A DNA stretch of 46,877 nucleotides from Syntrophobacteraceae bacterium (GCA_025453975.1 JALOPI010000033.1:1-46877), one strand, 5' to 3'; positions 35,362-44,841 are shown, counted from the stretch's first letter. Notes: a model not told the origin generated them from the letters alone. Made by a program: numbers and translations.

Positions 35362-35628
35362 TTGGCAAATCACAAGTCTGCAGTGAAGAGGGCCAGGCAG
35401 AGCGAAGCGAGACGCCTGCGGAACCGGGCGCGCAAGACTCGCATGAAGACGGCCATCAGGGGGCTCGAGGAAGCCATGTCGGCTGGCGCCGGCGATGCCC
35501 TGCAGGAGAAGCTGAAGGAAGCCATATCCATCATCGCCAAGACCGCCAGCAAGGGGGTCATCCATCGCAACACGGCGTCGCGAAAGATATCGCGCCTGAC
35601 CCGACGCGTGAATGCCCTGGCGCAGTAA
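35362..35628 (+). CDS. rpsT: Ribosomal protein S20
   Basis: 88-residue small-subunit protein that binds 16S rRNA. The N-terminus MANHKSAVKRARQSEARRLR and the C-terminus IHRNTASRKISRLTRRVNAL are typical. The start is TTG at 35362, with GGGAGG seven bases upstream; E. coli rpsT also starts with UUG, where it takes part in autoregulation. The order rpsT next to holA-lptE-leuS (convergent here) is familiar from other proteobacteria. Confidence 0.97.
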   Translation: MANHKSAVKRARQSEARRLRNRARKTRMKTAIRGLEEAMSAGAGDALQEKLKEAISIIAKTASKGVIHRNTASRKISRLTRRVNALAQ

Positions 35629-35728
35629 AGCTTCCCCCGTCTAACCCAGGATGGCTCGGAAATCGATGGCGCGGCCCTGAAAAGGAGCCGCAACCATCCT
35701 TCGACCGTCCTGCGCCCAGATATTTTCC

Positions 35729-35760
35729 ATGAGCCCCGGATGCCCCATGCCGGGGCTCAT
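35729..35760. terminator. Hairpin between rpsT and holA 3' ends
   Basis: ATGAGCCCCGG (35729-35739) and CCGGGGCTCAT (35750-35760) form a perfect 11-pair stem with a 10-base loop. It overlaps the holA stop codon and lies about 100 bases past rpsT, so it could act on either convergent transcript. The plus-strand tail is CGTTCC, not a strong T-tract. Confidence 0.5.
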
Positions 35761-36758
35761 CGTTCCTGGGGCAGGCACATGGCGACGATGAGGGACTCCA
35801 GAATCACGTCAGGGGCGATGCCGCTGCTCTTGAGAGAGACGTCGCCGGCGCGGATGCTCTCGTGAAACTCCTCGAGCCTCGATGGCGAGAAGACCGACGC
35901 CTGTTCGACATACTGGCCCAGGACTTTCGGGTAGAGGCTCAGTCGACGCCCCAGCTCCGAAGACCCCACCCCACGCTCCAGCCCGTCTTTCACCTGCCAG
36001 ATCAGTCGGACCTGCCGGGCCAGAAGTCCAAGAATGGCCAGGGGGGCCTCGCCGGCCAGAAGCAGCTTGCGGAGGGCGGCCAGGGCCCTGGACGCATCAC
36101 GCTGTCCCACCAGGCGCATGAGCTCGAATGAGGTGAAGGTCCGCTGATCGCTGGCAACCAGCCGCACTTCCTCCAGGTCGATGGTCTCCGACTCTCCCGC
36201 GTACTGAATGAGCTTCTCCAGCTCCTGCCCCAAGGCCTGCTCGTCCGCTCCCACCCGCTCGACGAGATAAGCGGCCGCCTTGGGGGTCAGCTTCTTCCCG
36301 TGCTTACGCGCGCGGGACTGCAGCCACCTGGGCGCTTCCCACTCGGTGAGAGGCGCGAACCGCACCACGATTCCCACCGACTCCACGGCAGCCTCCACCT
36401 TTTCCATCCCCTTGGGCTGACCGTGAGTGAGCACGAGGCAGGCGGTGGGGATCGGCTTCTGGAGGTATTGGAGGAGCAGCTTCGCCTGCTCCCTGGCCCA
36501 GTGCTCGATGTGCTGGACCAGCACCAGCCGGCGGCTGCCGAACATGGGGAGAGCTCCCAGAAGCGGAAGCACCTGGGACGCGGGCGCTTCCTGGGCTCTC
36601 AGCCGCTCGCCATTGAAGCGCCGGGCGCTGCCGGGGACAATCTTCCGGAGCAGGTGGGTCCAGGCCTCCTCGATCTGGAGATCGGCGCTGCCCGCGAAGA
36701 GGTAGACGGGAGCCAGGGATTCCTGATCGAGGTGCCGCTGGAAATCGGCAGCCTTCAT
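35757..36758 (-). CDS. holA: DNA polymerase III delta subunit
   Basis: Clamp-loader subunit that opens the sliding clamp. 333 residues with the family pattern: APVYLFAGSADLQIEEAW at the start, a degenerate AAA+ fold without a functional P-loop, the helical lid region (YLVERVGADEQALGQELEKL) and the C-terminal collar helices (LLARQVRLIWQVKDGLERG). It begins 5 bases after lptE and is the third gene of leuS-lptE-holA. Confidence 0.93.
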   Translation of the reverse strand: MKAADFQRHLDQESLAPVYLFAGSADLQIEEAWTHLLRKIVPGSARRFNGERLRAQEAPASQVLPLLGALPMFGSRRLVLVQHIEHWAREQAKLLLQYLQKPIPTACLVLTHGQPKGMEKVEAAVESVGIVVRFAPLTEWEAPRWLQSRARKHGKKLTPKAAAYLVERVGADEQALGQELEKLIQYAGESETIDLEEVRLVASDQRTFTSFELMRLVGQRDASRALAALRKLLLAGEAPLAILGLLARQVRLIWQVKDGLERGVGSSELGRRLSLYPKVLGQYVEQASVFSPSRLEEFHESIRAGDVSLKSSGIAPDVILESLIVAMCLPQER

Positions 36759-36763
36759 GGTGG

Positions 36764-37339
36764 TTAAAAGTTGCTCATGAAGCGGTCGTGGATCTTGATG
36801 GCCATGTCTCGGGCCAGAAACTCCAGAGCCAGGTGGCGGTTGTCGAAAGTCAGGATGGGGTCGAGGTTGGCGGGGTCGGGGTTCTGGGAGAAAACCCGGG
36901 AGTCCGTGAACTTGGGATCGCGCCAGAGCACGGTGCCCGTCCGGGCGTCCTCGCAGCGGACGTCGAGGGTCACGTAGAGCCTGGCTTCCAGGGTGAGGCG
37001 GGTCTGGAAGCGCCTTTCGAAGGCCCGGTGGGCTACGGAGCTGGAGTAGATCTGGGTGACCCTGCCCTTGAAGACCATTTCAGCATCGTCCACCTCGACC
37101 ACCTGGATGTCACCCCGCGTCATGAACTGTCGTCGCAGCTCCCCGGCGAACATGCTTCCCAGCTCAGGCTCGGATGTCAGATTCTCAAAAACCGAGATGG
37201 CGAGCTTCTTCAGGCCTGGGCGAGGTCCCTCTCCCTCGCCGGAAAAGCGGTATCCGCAGCCGCCCCCCAGCAGCAGGGCGAAGAGGGCCATGGTCAGACA
37301 GAAGCGCTGGGTGGATCTTCGCAAGGACCACTCCTCCAT
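36764..37339 (-). CDS. lptE: LPS assembly lipoprotein LptE
   Basis: Outer-membrane lipoprotein that plugs and matures the LptD channel for lipopolysaccharide export. 191 residues with a lipoprotein signal (LALLLGGGCGYRFSG, lipid-attached Cys at about 28) and the typical start of the mature protein, IAISVFEN-like LAISVFENLTSEPELGS. Sequence conservation in this family is low, so gene order, between leuS and holA, is important support. It shows that the organism is Gram-negative with LPS. The likely start is the ATG at 37337-37339. Confidence 0.9.
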   Translation of the reverse strand: MEEWSLRRSTQRFCLTMALFALLLGGGCGYRFSGEGEGPRPGLKKLAISVFENLTSEPELGSMFAGELRRQFMTRGDIQVVEVDDAEMVFKGRVTQIYSSSVAHRAFERRFQTRLTLEARLYVTLDVRCEDARTGTVLWRDPKFTDSRVFSQNPDPANLDPILTFDNRHLALEFLARDMAIKIHDRFMSNF

Positions 37340-37397
37340 GGACCCGCAGGGGCATCGAGCCGGCTTCGGGCCTGATCAGGAATGCCGGCGATTCCCT

Positions 37398-39884
37398 TTA
37401 GACAACGATGTTGATCAGTTTCCCCGGGACCGTGACGATCTTCCTGACGGGCCTCCCCTCCAGGAATCCCTGGATCCGGGGGTCTTCCATCGCCGCCGTC
37501 CGCATCTCCTCCTCCGTCGCGTCGGCGGCGATGGTGAGGCGGCTCCGAAGCCTTCCGTTCACCTGGACGACCACAAGGATCTCTTCCGCCATCAACGACG
37601 CTTCACGCCACTGGGGCCACGGCGTCCGGATGACGCTTTCTCCATGACCCAGCTCCCGCCAGAGCTCCTCCGTGATGTGTGGCACGATGGGCGACATGAG
37701 CAGGATGACCGCTTCCACCGCTTCACGCACCACGGACCAGAAGGCTGGATCTTCAGGCCGGCTGTCGATGACCTGGTAGGTCCGGTTCACCAGCTCCATG
37801 ACCGCCGCGATGGCAGTGTTGAAATGGAATCGATCCCGAATGTCCTCGGTGACCTTCTTGATGGTGACATGGGTCTTGCGATGCAGCCCGGCCAGCTCGC
37901 TCCCGAGGCTGGATTCCCCCCCGTACGCGGCCACGGCAAGGAGCGACTCCTGGTGATCGGCCACCAGACGCCAAACGCGTCCCAGGAATCGCGATGCCCC
38001 TTCCACGCCCTGGGCACTCCATTCAAGATCCTTCTCGGGAGGTGCCGCAAAGAGGCAGAAGAGCCGCACCGTGTCGGCCCCATAGGTTTCGACCATCTCG
38101 TCGGGGTCGACGACATTGCCCTTGGACTTGCTCATCTTCGAACCATCCTTGATGACCATGCCCTGGGTCAGCAGGTTCAGGAAGGGCTCGTCGGCCTCGA
38201 GGTACCCCAGGTCCCGGAGGACCTTGGTGAAAAACCGGGAATAAAGCAGGTGAAGCACCGCGTGCTCGATGCCTCCAATGTACTGGTTGACGGGCAGCCA
38301 GTACTTGACCCGTTGGAAATCCAGGGGGCCCCGGTCATGATCGGCGCAGGCGAAGCGGGCGAAGTACCAGGACGACTCCACAAAGGTATCCATGGTATCC
38401 GTTTCCCGCCGGCCGGGTCCCTGGCAGCGTGGGCACGTCGTCTTGACGAAGGGCTCGTGGCAGGGCAGGGGAGAGCCTCCATTCTCCAGCAGCGCCACGT
38501 CGGTGGGGAGGACCACGGGGAGATCCTGCTCGGGAACAGGTACCACGCCACAAGCATCGCAGTAGATGACGGGGATCGGGGCCCCCCAGTACCGCTGTCG
38601 CGAAATCCCCCAGTCCCGGAGCCGGTACTGCACCGTGAGCTCTCCCAGACCCTGCTCGGCCAGGAAACGGGTGATGGCCTCGCGCGCATCGGCCGAGGTC
38701 ATGCCGCTGAAGGGGCCCGAGCTCACCAGGACGCCGTCTTCCTCATCTGCCCCCGTCAGGCTTTCAGGGCTTGCCGCATCGCCGTTCATGGGCTGAATGA
38801 CCAATCGGATGGGCAGCCCGTACTTGGTGGCGAATTCGAAGTCCCGCTGGTCATGGGCCGGAACGGCCATGACGGCTCCCGTCCCGTACTCCATCACGAC
38901 GAAGTTGGCGACGTAGACGGGGATCTGCTGCCGCGTTGCCGGATTGATGCAGTAGCTCCCCGTGAAAACGCCTTCTTTTTCAAGGACCTCCGCTTCCCGG
39001 TCGCTTCGCTTGGCACGCTTGGCCTTATCCACGAGCTCCAGAACGGCGGCTTTTTCCGGTTTTCCGCCACAAAGCTTCTCCACCAGGGGATGCTCCGGAG
39101 CGATGCTCATGAACGTCGCGCCGAAGAGCGTGTCCGCGCGGGTCGTGAAGACCGTGATGGAGCCCTCGGCATCGGCCAGGGGAAATTGGATCTTGCTGCC
39201 GAGGCTTTTGCCGATCCAGTTCTGCTGCATGGTGAGGACCCGCTCGGGCCATCCCGGCAGCTTGTGAGTGTAGTCCAGCAGCTCTTCCACGTAGTCCGTG
39301 ATCCGGAAGAACCACTGCTCCATCTGCTTTTGGATCACCGCCTGATCGCATCGCCAGCAGGCGCCGTCCTCCACCTGCTCGTTGGCCAGTACCGTCTGGC
39401 ACGTGCCGCACCAGTTGACGTAGGCGCTCCGCCGGTAGGCCAGCCCCTTCTCGAGCATCTTCAGAAAAAAGAGCTGCTCCCAGCGGTAGTAGGAAACGTC
39501 GCAGGTCGCGAATTCCCGGGACCAGTCGTAGGAAAAGCCGAGCTTCTTGAGCTGGCTCCGCATGTAGTCGATGTTGTCGTAGGTCCAGCGCGCCGGGTGG
39601 GTTCTGGCCTTGATGGCGGCGTTCTCGGCGGGCATGCCGAACGCATCCCAGCCCATGGGGTGCAGCACGTTGTAACCCTGCATCCTCAGGAATCTTGCCA
39701 CGACGTCGCCGATGGAATAGTTCCGCACATGCCCCATGTGAATGCGGCCCGAGGGATAGGGAAACATCTCCAGCAGGTAATACTTCTCAAGGGATGGGTC
39801 CTCACGGACAGCAAAGAGCCGCTCCTCTTCCCAGACGCTCTGCCATTTGTTCTCGATGCCGCGCGGCGTATATTTGAAATCCAT
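37398..39884 (-). CDS. leuS: Leucyl-tRNA synthetase
   Basis: Class I synthetase that charges tRNA-Leu. 828 residues, normal for bacteria. HIGH motif as [11 protein letters not shown] near residue 49, the editing domain with [12 protein letters not shown] and [19 protein letters not shown], a zinc-ribbon-like CxxC pair (CWRC and CGTC; also CPRC later) and KMSKS as [15 protein letters not shown]. All catalytic motifs are intact. It is the first gene of the leuS-lptE-holA unit, with 58 bases to lptE. Confidence 0.98.
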   Translation of the reverse strand: MDFKYTPRGIENKWQSVWEEERLFAVREDPSLEKYYLLEMFPYPSGRIHMGHVRNYSIGDVVARFLRMQGYNVLHPMGWDAFGMPAENAAIKARTHPARWTYDNIDYMRSQLKKLGFSYDWSREFATCDVSYYRWEQLFFLKMLEKGLAYRRSAYVNWCGTCQTVLANEQVEDGACWRCDQAVIQKQMEQWFFRITDYVEELLDYTHKLPGWPERVLTMQQNWIGKSLGSKIQFPLADAEGSITVFTTRADTLFGATFMSIAPEHPLVEKLCGGKPEKAAVLELVDKAKRAKRSDREAEVLEKEGVFTGSYCINPATRQQIPVYVANFVVMEYGTGAVMAVPAHDQRDFEFATKYGLPIRLVIQPMNGDAASPESLTGADEEDGVLVSSGPFSGMTSADAREAITRFLAEQGLGELTVQYRLRDWGISRQRYWGAPIPVIYCDACGVVPVPEQDLPVVLPTDVALLENGGSPLPCHEPFVKTTCPRCQGPGRRETDTMDTFVESSWYFARFACADHDRGPLDFQRVKYWLPVNQYIGGIEHAVLHLLYSRFFTKVLRDLGYLEADEPFLNLLTQGMVIKDGSKMSKSKGNVVDPDEMVETYGADTVRLFCLFAAPPEKDLEWSAQGVEGASRFLGRVWRLVADHQESLLAVAAYGGESSLGSELAGLHRKTHVTIKKVTEDIRDRFHFNTAIAAVMELVNRTYQVIDSRPEDPAFWSVVREAVEAVILLMSPIVPHITEELWRELGHGESVIRTPWPQWREASLMAEEILVVVQVNGRLRSRLTIAADATEEEMRTAAMEDPRIQGFLEGRPVRKIVTVPGKLINIVV

Positions 39885-40165
39885 CGGTCTTTTCGATTTC
39901 TCTCTTCCAGGAGTTTTGTCGTGTTTTCAGCTTGTTGACGGTGCATACCCCAGAATGCTGGATCTTGTAGCACATGCGGTGCCTTTTCGCAACACGGAGG
40001 CAGGGAGGGAGGACGGTTAGGACGGGCTTGCAGGGAATGGAACGGGGCTTCCGTCATCGCCCGGTGGCACGGGGAGCCCCCCGGGGGAGATGGTTGGACC
40101 GGGCGCGGATGTTCGCGCCGCGGCCCAACGAGATCCACGGGATGGAGGCCGGAGCGCCGGGCCGG

Positions 40166-40918
40166 TCAGGCGATCTTGCGGCGGGTGTCGAGTATCCCTC
40201 CGCGGGTGCTGACGGTGATCTGCTCGAGGGGCACGTTCTTCCCCGCCACTTCGAGCCCCTTTCTCACGATCATGCCCAGGGCTGAGCAGCACGGGACTTC
40301 CATGTCCACCACCGTCACACGCTTCACGTCGGCGGTCTTGAAGATCTCGGCGAACTTCTGCACGTACTCCGTGGGGTCGTCGAACTTGGGGCATCCGATG
40401 ACCACCACCTTGCCGGCGAGGAAATCCCGATGGAAGTCGGGGTAGGCCACGGGGACGCAATCCGCCGCCACCAGCAGGTCCGCCGACTTGAGAAACGGGG
40501 CGTTGGGCGGAACCAGCCGGATTTGGACGGGCCAGTGGGAGAGGGCCGAAGGGGAGCTTTCGCCAGTCCGCTGTGCCCCGGCATCGTCGCACACCACCTG
40601 GAAGGTCCGGATCTGGGCCGAAGGGCATCCCCCATGCGGTGCCGCCGGCGCCTGGCCGGGCTTCTGCTTCTCCAGTTCCTTGAGGTAATGCTCCACGGCT
40701 TCCGGGTCGAACTCCTCCGACTCCCGCTCGATGATGCGGAGCGCCCCCTGGGGGCATTCTCCCAGGCACGCGCCCAGGCCATCGCAGTAGGACTCGGAGA
40801 CCAGGCGGGCTTTTCCATCTATGATCTGGATGGCGCCCTCGGCACAGGACAGCACGCACAGGCCGCATCCGTCACAGCGCTCTTCATCGATTTCGATTAT
40901 TTTCCTGACCGCTTTCAT
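40166..40918 (-). CDS. 4Fe-4S ferredoxin-type protein next to hcp
   Basis: A 250-residue iron-sulfur protein. The first cluster motif is complete (CDGCGLCVLSC); the second (CDGLGACLGECPQGAL) lacks one of the four Cys in the usual spacing, so it may bind a different cluster or none. The rest (about 95-250) is a separate domain with several Cys, including GGCPSAQ, VIGCPKFDDPTEYV and PCCSALGMI, which could bind another cofactor. It probably passes electrons to Hcp. Its start overlaps the stop of the HD-domain gene by 4 bases (ATGA). In related sulfate reducers a ferredoxin gene belongs to the HcpR regulon. Confidence 0.87.
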   Translation of the reverse strand: MKAVRKIIEIDEERCDGCGLCVLSCAEGAIQIIDGKARLVSESYCDGLGACLGECPQGALRIIERESEEFDPEAVEHYLKELEKQKPGQAPAAPHGGCPSAQIRTFQVVCDDAGAQRTGESSPSALSHWPVQIRLVPPNAPFLKSADLLVAADCVPVAYPDFHRDFLAGKVVVIGCPKFDDPTEYVQKFAEIFKTADVKRVTVVDMEVPCCSALGMIVRKGLEVAGKNVPLEQITVSTRGGILDTRRKIA

Positions 40919-41673
40919 GGCGTCTCTCCCATGTTTACCTGCTTGTTGATTCCGAGGGCTTCCCGGGCCAGGGATTTGCCCGTATCCGTGAAGAAGCTCC
41001 TCTCCAGGATCCCTTCCACCTTTTCAGGCTCCAGCGGGTGCTCCTTGCCGTTCTCCTCCAGGTTCACGATGAGGTCGGCGTCATAGAGGCACTTGAAGTT
41101 GAGCGTCTCCTCCTCCCGCGGGTGGTGGTGATGGGCGATGAGGTCGCAAACCTCCTCGGTGAGCTCCGCACGCGCCCCCAGCCGTTCGAGGATCTCCCGC
41201 GCGATGGGCGGCCCCTCCTCTTCCTGGTAGCGGGCCGCCGTGCTCTGGTACTTGCGCTCGGCCTCCTTGATGCCGATATCGTGAAGATAGGCGGCCGAGA
41301 TCACCACGGCGGGATCACCCCTTTCGGCCTTGACGATCTGCTCGGCATAGCGGGCCACGCGGGTGGCGTGCCCGATGCGCTTGAAATCCTGCTTGAAGTA
41401 TTTCTTCATCTCGATGGCGACCCGGTCCCGAAGCAGGTCCTCGCGCTGGGCCATGAGCTCGGGTGGGAGATCCCCCAGGCATTGGGACGCGAACTTGCAA
41501 TACGAGGCGCAGCCGAAATCCATTTTGGGGTTCACGAACTTGTGCCCGCATTTTTTGCATTTCCGCGTCGATTCGTCCTTGAAGAACTCGACCTCGTGCC
41601 CGCACTGAGGGCATTGGGTCTCGAAGATCGCGCCGGCTTCCCAGTATCGGCTGTCCTGTCCCGGGCATTTCAT
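40915..41673 (-). CDS. HD-domain protein with N-terminal zinc ribbon
   Basis: 252 residues. The N-terminus has CPQCGHEVEF and CKKCGHKF, a zinc- or rubredoxin-like pair of CxxC knuckles, followed by a Cys-rich stretch (FGCASYCKFASQCLGDLPPE). The HD domain follows (about 95-215) with GHATRVARYAE, AYLHDIGIKEAE and HHHHPRE, then DADLIVNLEENGKE. The HD fold suggests a phosphohydrolase; the substrate is unknown. It lies 141 bases downstream of hcp and is coupled to the ferredoxin gene, so it is probably part of the nitrosative-stress unit. The start at 41673 has GGAGCG upstream. Confidence 0.87.
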   Translation of the reverse strand: MKCPGQDSRYWEAGAIFETQCPQCGHEVEFFKDESTRKCKKCGHKFVNPKMDFGCASYCKFASQCLGDLPPELMAQREDLLRDRVAIEMKKYFKQDFKRIGHATRVARYAEQIVKAERGDPAVVISAAYLHDIGIKEAERKYQSTAARYQEEEGPPIAREILERLGARAELTEEVCDLIAHHHHPREEETLNFKCLYDADLIVNLEENGKEHPLEPEKVEGILERSFFTDTGKSLAREALGINKQVNMGETP

Positions 41674-41814
41674 GGGATTCGCTCCTGTGTCTGTGAGGCA
41701 TCCTGCTGACCGGATCGCGATGGTGCGATGCATCGACGATGCGGTGGTTCCGTGGCGTCCGGGCCACCGTCCGCCGTGGGCAGCCGGTGGCTCGGATCAT
41801 CCCCGCTCGGCCCC

Positions 41815-43444
41815 TCAGCCCAGAATGGCCCTGAGGTCCTCGTCCGGGGTGGTGATGGGCTGGATGTTGAAGTTCTTCACCAGGACATCCAGAACGTTGG
41901 GAGTCACGAAGGCGGGCAGCGACGGCCCCAGCCGGATGTTCTTGATGCCAAGGTAAAGCAGGGTCAGGAGAATGGCCACCGCCTTCTGCTCGGTACCACG
42001 ACAGGATGAGCGAGAGGGGCAGGTCGTTCACGCCGACGTTGAAGGCCTTGGACAGGGCGACGGCGATCTGGATGGCCGAGTAGGCGTCGTTGCACTGGCC
42101 CACGTCCAGAAGCCTCGGAATGCCGCCGATCGCTCCCAGGTCCTTGTCGAAGAAGCGGAACTTGCCGCAGGCCAGGGTCAGCACGATGCAGTCCTGGGGG
42201 ACCTTTTCGACGAATTCCGTGTAGTAGTTCCGGCCCGGCTTGGCGCCGTCGCAACCGGCCACCAGGAAGAAGTGGCGGATGTCCTTGTTCTTGACCGCGT
42301 TGATCACCGTTTCGGCGACGCTCATGACCGTGTTGCGGCTGAATCCCACCATGACGGATTTGCCGTTCCCGTCCTGGGTGAATCCCGGCAGCGCCAGGGC
42401 CCGCTCGATGACCGGCGAGAAGTTCCGGTCGGCGATGTGCGGAACGTCGGGCCAGCCCACGAGGCCGCAGGTGAAGATGTTGTCCCTGTAGGCCTGCTGC
42501 GGCCTCTGGATGCAGTTGGTTGTCATGAGGATGGCGCCGGGGAATTCGGAAAACTCCTTCGCCTGATTCTGCCATGCCGTGCCGTAGTGTCCGTGGAGGT
42601 GACCGTACTTCTTGAGCCCCGGGTAGGCGTGGGTCGGGAGCATCTCGCCGTGGGTGTAGACGTTGATGCCCTTGCCCTCGGTCTGCTTGAGAAGCTCCTC
42701 CAGGTCCTTGAGGTCGTGGCCCGAGACGAGGATGGCCTTGCCCTTCCTGGGCCCCAGGGGGACCCTCGTGGGGGTCGGGTGCCCGTAGACTCCCGTGTTG
42801 GCGGCGTCGAGGAGCTCCATGGCTCTCAGGTTCATCTCGCCGCACTTGAGCACCAGGCCCAGCCAGTCATTGAGCTGCAGATCGCCCTGGAGCCCCGCCG
42901 CGAGCCCCTCCTGAATGAAGGCGTAGACCGCCGGGTCTTCCTGTCCCAGGATGGCGGCGTGGTCCGCGTAGGCGGAGACGCCCTTGATGCCGAAGAGCAG
43001 AATGTGCTGCAGGGAGAGGATGTCGGCGTTGACGGAGGGGTCGGCCTTGAGGCCCACCTTGCCGCCCTGGGCCACCATCCCGTCCATGGACGTCTCGGGC
43101 TGGAAGGCCACGCAAGGCTGGCTGGCATCCACCCTGCCGCCCGCGGCCTGAACTTTCCGGCCCAGAGCTTCCCGCTTCTCCACCGTCCTGGTGACGAGCT
43201 CCGCGATGCGCCCGGCGTCGAAGTTGACGTTGGTGAGGGTCGAGAACATGGCCTTGCAGGTGAAGACGTTGACATCATGGTCTTCCACGCCGACCTTGCG
43301 GCCTTCCACGGCGTTGAGGGAAAGGCCCCTCAGGGCGAAAATTAGAAGATCCTGCAGAGCCGCCACATCCTCCTGCTTGCCGCACAGGCCGATTTTGGTA
43401 CAGCCCTCGCCCTTGGCCGTCTGTTCACACTGGTAGCAAAACAT
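41815..43444 (-). pseudogene. hcp: Hybrid cluster protein (Hcp), frameshifted near the C-terminus
   Basis: Iron-sulfur-oxygen enzyme linked to nitric oxide and hydroxylamine reduction. The N-terminal cluster motif has Cys3, Cys6, Cys15 and Cys21. Hybrid-cluster ligands are visible in order: SGHDLKD (His), THGEML (Glu), TTNCIQRP (Cys), VAGCDGAKPG (Cys), LACGKFRFF (Cys) and VGQCNDAYSA (Cys). The last ligand, Glu in WYEQKA, comes just after one extra C in the coding-strand doublet at 41992-41993. Removing it restores 58 more family-like residues (ending [11 protein letters not shown]) and a stop at 41815, a total of 542 residues, the normal length. As written, translation leaves frame after TGG TAC and reads on to 41315. 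It may be a real inactivation or a sequencing error. Confidence 0.9.
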
Positions 43445-43539
43445 GATCGCTCTCCTTTCTGGGATGGTCATCTTCGGACGTCATTCCATCGAAGCCTCCT
43501 CCGCGAAGGCTCCGGCGAACCGTTTCGATCGTTGACCCG

Positions 43540-43545
43540 AGGCTA
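43540..43545 (-). promoter_or_regulatory. Extended -10 of the hcp promoter
   Basis: On the minus strand TGTTAGCCT gives an extended -10 (TG-N-TAGCCT). Transcription would start near 43533, about 90 bases before the hcp start. The palindrome at 43568-43581 would then be centred at -41.5, the class II activator position. Confidence 0.4.
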
Positions 43546-43567
43546 ACACTCCTGGCTGCGGGCCGCC

Positions 43568-43581
43568 TTGATCCAGGTCAA
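43568..43581. promoter_or_regulatory. HcpR/FNR-type operator upstream of hcp
   Basis: TTGATCCAGGTCAA is a 14-base near-perfect palindrome (one mismatch) of the TTGAC-N4-GTCAA type reported for HcpR-family regulators. It lies 124 bases upstream of the hcp start and 41.5 bases from the predicted transcription start. Confidence 0.65.
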
Positions 43582-43742
43582 CTGTCCTCGCATCTTTTTC
43601 ATGCCTTTGATTTTTCAGCCGGGCTCCCAATTCCCCTGGGGGACGTTTCGACCTCTTCCCCGCACCCACGCCCGGCTCGGCCCCGTCCCCGACAGCGCTC
43701 CGGGCCGTGACTCCAACCTATCGCCGCCGTGGCGTATTGGCT

Positions 43743-43756
43743 TTGACCTGGGTCAA
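43743..43756. promoter_or_regulatory. HcpR-type operator upstream of the regulator gene
   Basis: TTGACCTGGGTCAA is a perfect 14-base palindrome of the same type as the site near hcp. Its left half could also serve as a -35 (TTGACC, 18-base spacer, TATGGT at 43767-43772) for the regulator gene, so binding would block its own promoter. Confidence 0.7.
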
Positions 43757-43815
43757 GACCCGGTGGTATGGTCGAAAAAATACCAGGGGACGAGATAGTG
43801 ACGAGGAATGGAGGG

Positions 43816-44499
43816 ATGAGACTTACCGAGCGCATCGCCAGGATCGGCCTTTTCGAGGGGCTTCCCAGGGAGCAGCTGGACGAGCTGAGCCGCATCGTCG
43901 TTGAGCAGCGGTTCAAGCGGGGGCAGTCGCTCTTTGCCGAGGGGGCCAAGGCCACGGGGATCTATGGCATCGTCTCGGGCAAGGTGAAGATCTACAAGAT
44001 GTCCCTGGACGGGAAGGAGCAAATCCTTCACATTTTTGGGGAGGGAGAGTTCTTCGGAGAGGTCCCGGTCTTCGCGGGCGGCAGCTACCCGGCCCATGCC
44101 GAGGCCCTGGAAGACAGCCGATTCCTCTTCTTCCCCAGGGCCGAGTTCGTGGCGCTGATCCAGAAGGAGCCCTCCCTGGCCATGAACATGCTGGCCATCC
44201 TGTCCCTTCGGCTGCGTCGGTTCACCCACCTCATCGAGGACCTGTCCCTCAAGGAGGTGCCCGGGCGTCTGGCCGCCTACTTCCTCTACATGAGCGACCG
44301 AAACGGTCAGTCCGAGCAGCTGGAGCTGGACATCACCAAGGGGCAGCTGGCGAGCCTCCTTGGAACCATCCCCGAGACCCTTTCCCGCATTCTCGGTCGC
44401 ATGAGCCAGCAGGAGCTCATCCGGGTGGATGGGCGTAGAATCGAGCTCCTGAACCGCCAAGGGCTCGAGAGCCTGGCGGCAGGGGAGAAGCTCGAGTGA
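43816..44499 (+). CDS. CRP/FNR-family regulator, HcpR type
   Basis: A 227-residue regulator. A cyclic-nucleotide-binding-like beta-roll (about 8-125; FKRGQSLFAEG, FGEGEFFGEVPVFAGGSYP) is followed by a long dimer helix and a winged HTH with TKGQLASLLGTIPETLSRIL. There is no Cys cluster, so unlike FNR it does not bind an oxygen-sensing 4Fe-4S centre by Cys ligands; HcpR proteins sense nitric oxide through other means, reported as heme in some members. It diverges from hcp with two shared palindromic sites, which supports the HcpR assignment. The start at 43816 follows GAGGAA; a GTG at 43798 and ATG at 43768 are open alternatives. Confidence 0.9.
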   Translation: MRLTERIARIGLFEGLPREQLDELSRIVVEQRFKRGQSLFAEGAKATGIYGIVSGKVKIYKMSLDGKEQILHIFGEGEFFGEVPVFAGGSYPAHAEALEDSRFLFFPRAEFVALIQKEPSLAMNMLAILSLRLRRFTHLIEDLSLKEVPGRLAAYFLYMSDRNGQSEQLELDITKGQLASLLGTIPETLSRILGRMSQQELIRVDGRRIELLNRQGLESLAAGEKLE

Positions 44500-44512
44500 G
44501 CCCGCCACGAGC

Positions 44513-44533
44513 TCAGCGGCCTCCGCTGATTTG
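44513..44533 (+). terminator. Probable terminator of the HcpR-type regulator gene
   Basis: TCAGCGG (44513-44519) pairs with CCGCTGA (44523-44529) around a 3-base loop, followed by TTTGTCC. It lies 14 bases beyond the stop codon. Confidence 0.5.
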
Positions 44534-44811
44534 TCCTCCATGGGACCGGCATGCCAGCTTCACCGGGGCATCGGCCTCAACGCCCATGGGCTAGATGGGC
44601 TCGATGGGCGAGAGCTGCCGTTGCCTTGTCCGGCAGGGAAAACCCTGCTGTAACGACCAGAATACCCCTCGACTGGGGATGCGGCGGCAAAGAGCGCTTC
44701 CTGCTCCGTATCTCTCGTGGGGCGGCGTCTTGGGCTTTCAGGATGTCGGTCCGTCGCTCCGTTAAATGGCGCGGACGCTGGGTATGGGCTGTCCAGTCGT
44801 CCAATTGATTC

Positions 44812-44841
44812 TTGACAGCGTCGGAGGAGGCGTGCTAATCA
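44812..44841 (+). promoter_or_regulatory. Promoter of tRNA-Lys
   Basis: TTGACA (44812-44817), an 18-base spacer and an extended -10 TGC-TAATCA (44833-44841). Transcription would start near 44848, about 20 bases before the tRNA. Confidence 0.6.

Noticed and set aside
37056..39938. 960-codon open frame opposite leuS
   Set aside because: A high-GC antisense shadow of leuS with no RBS, domains or protein-like composition.
41315..43471. 718-codon continuous frame over hcp and the start of the HD-domain gene
   Set aside because: After the hcp frameshift it is Arg/Pro/Gly/His-rich noise; the true C-terminus of Hcp and the HD gene lie in other frames.
44582..44610. Short GATGGGC-type direct repeats
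   Set aside because: Only three imperfect copies; no CRISPR-like spacing, origin features or repeat array.
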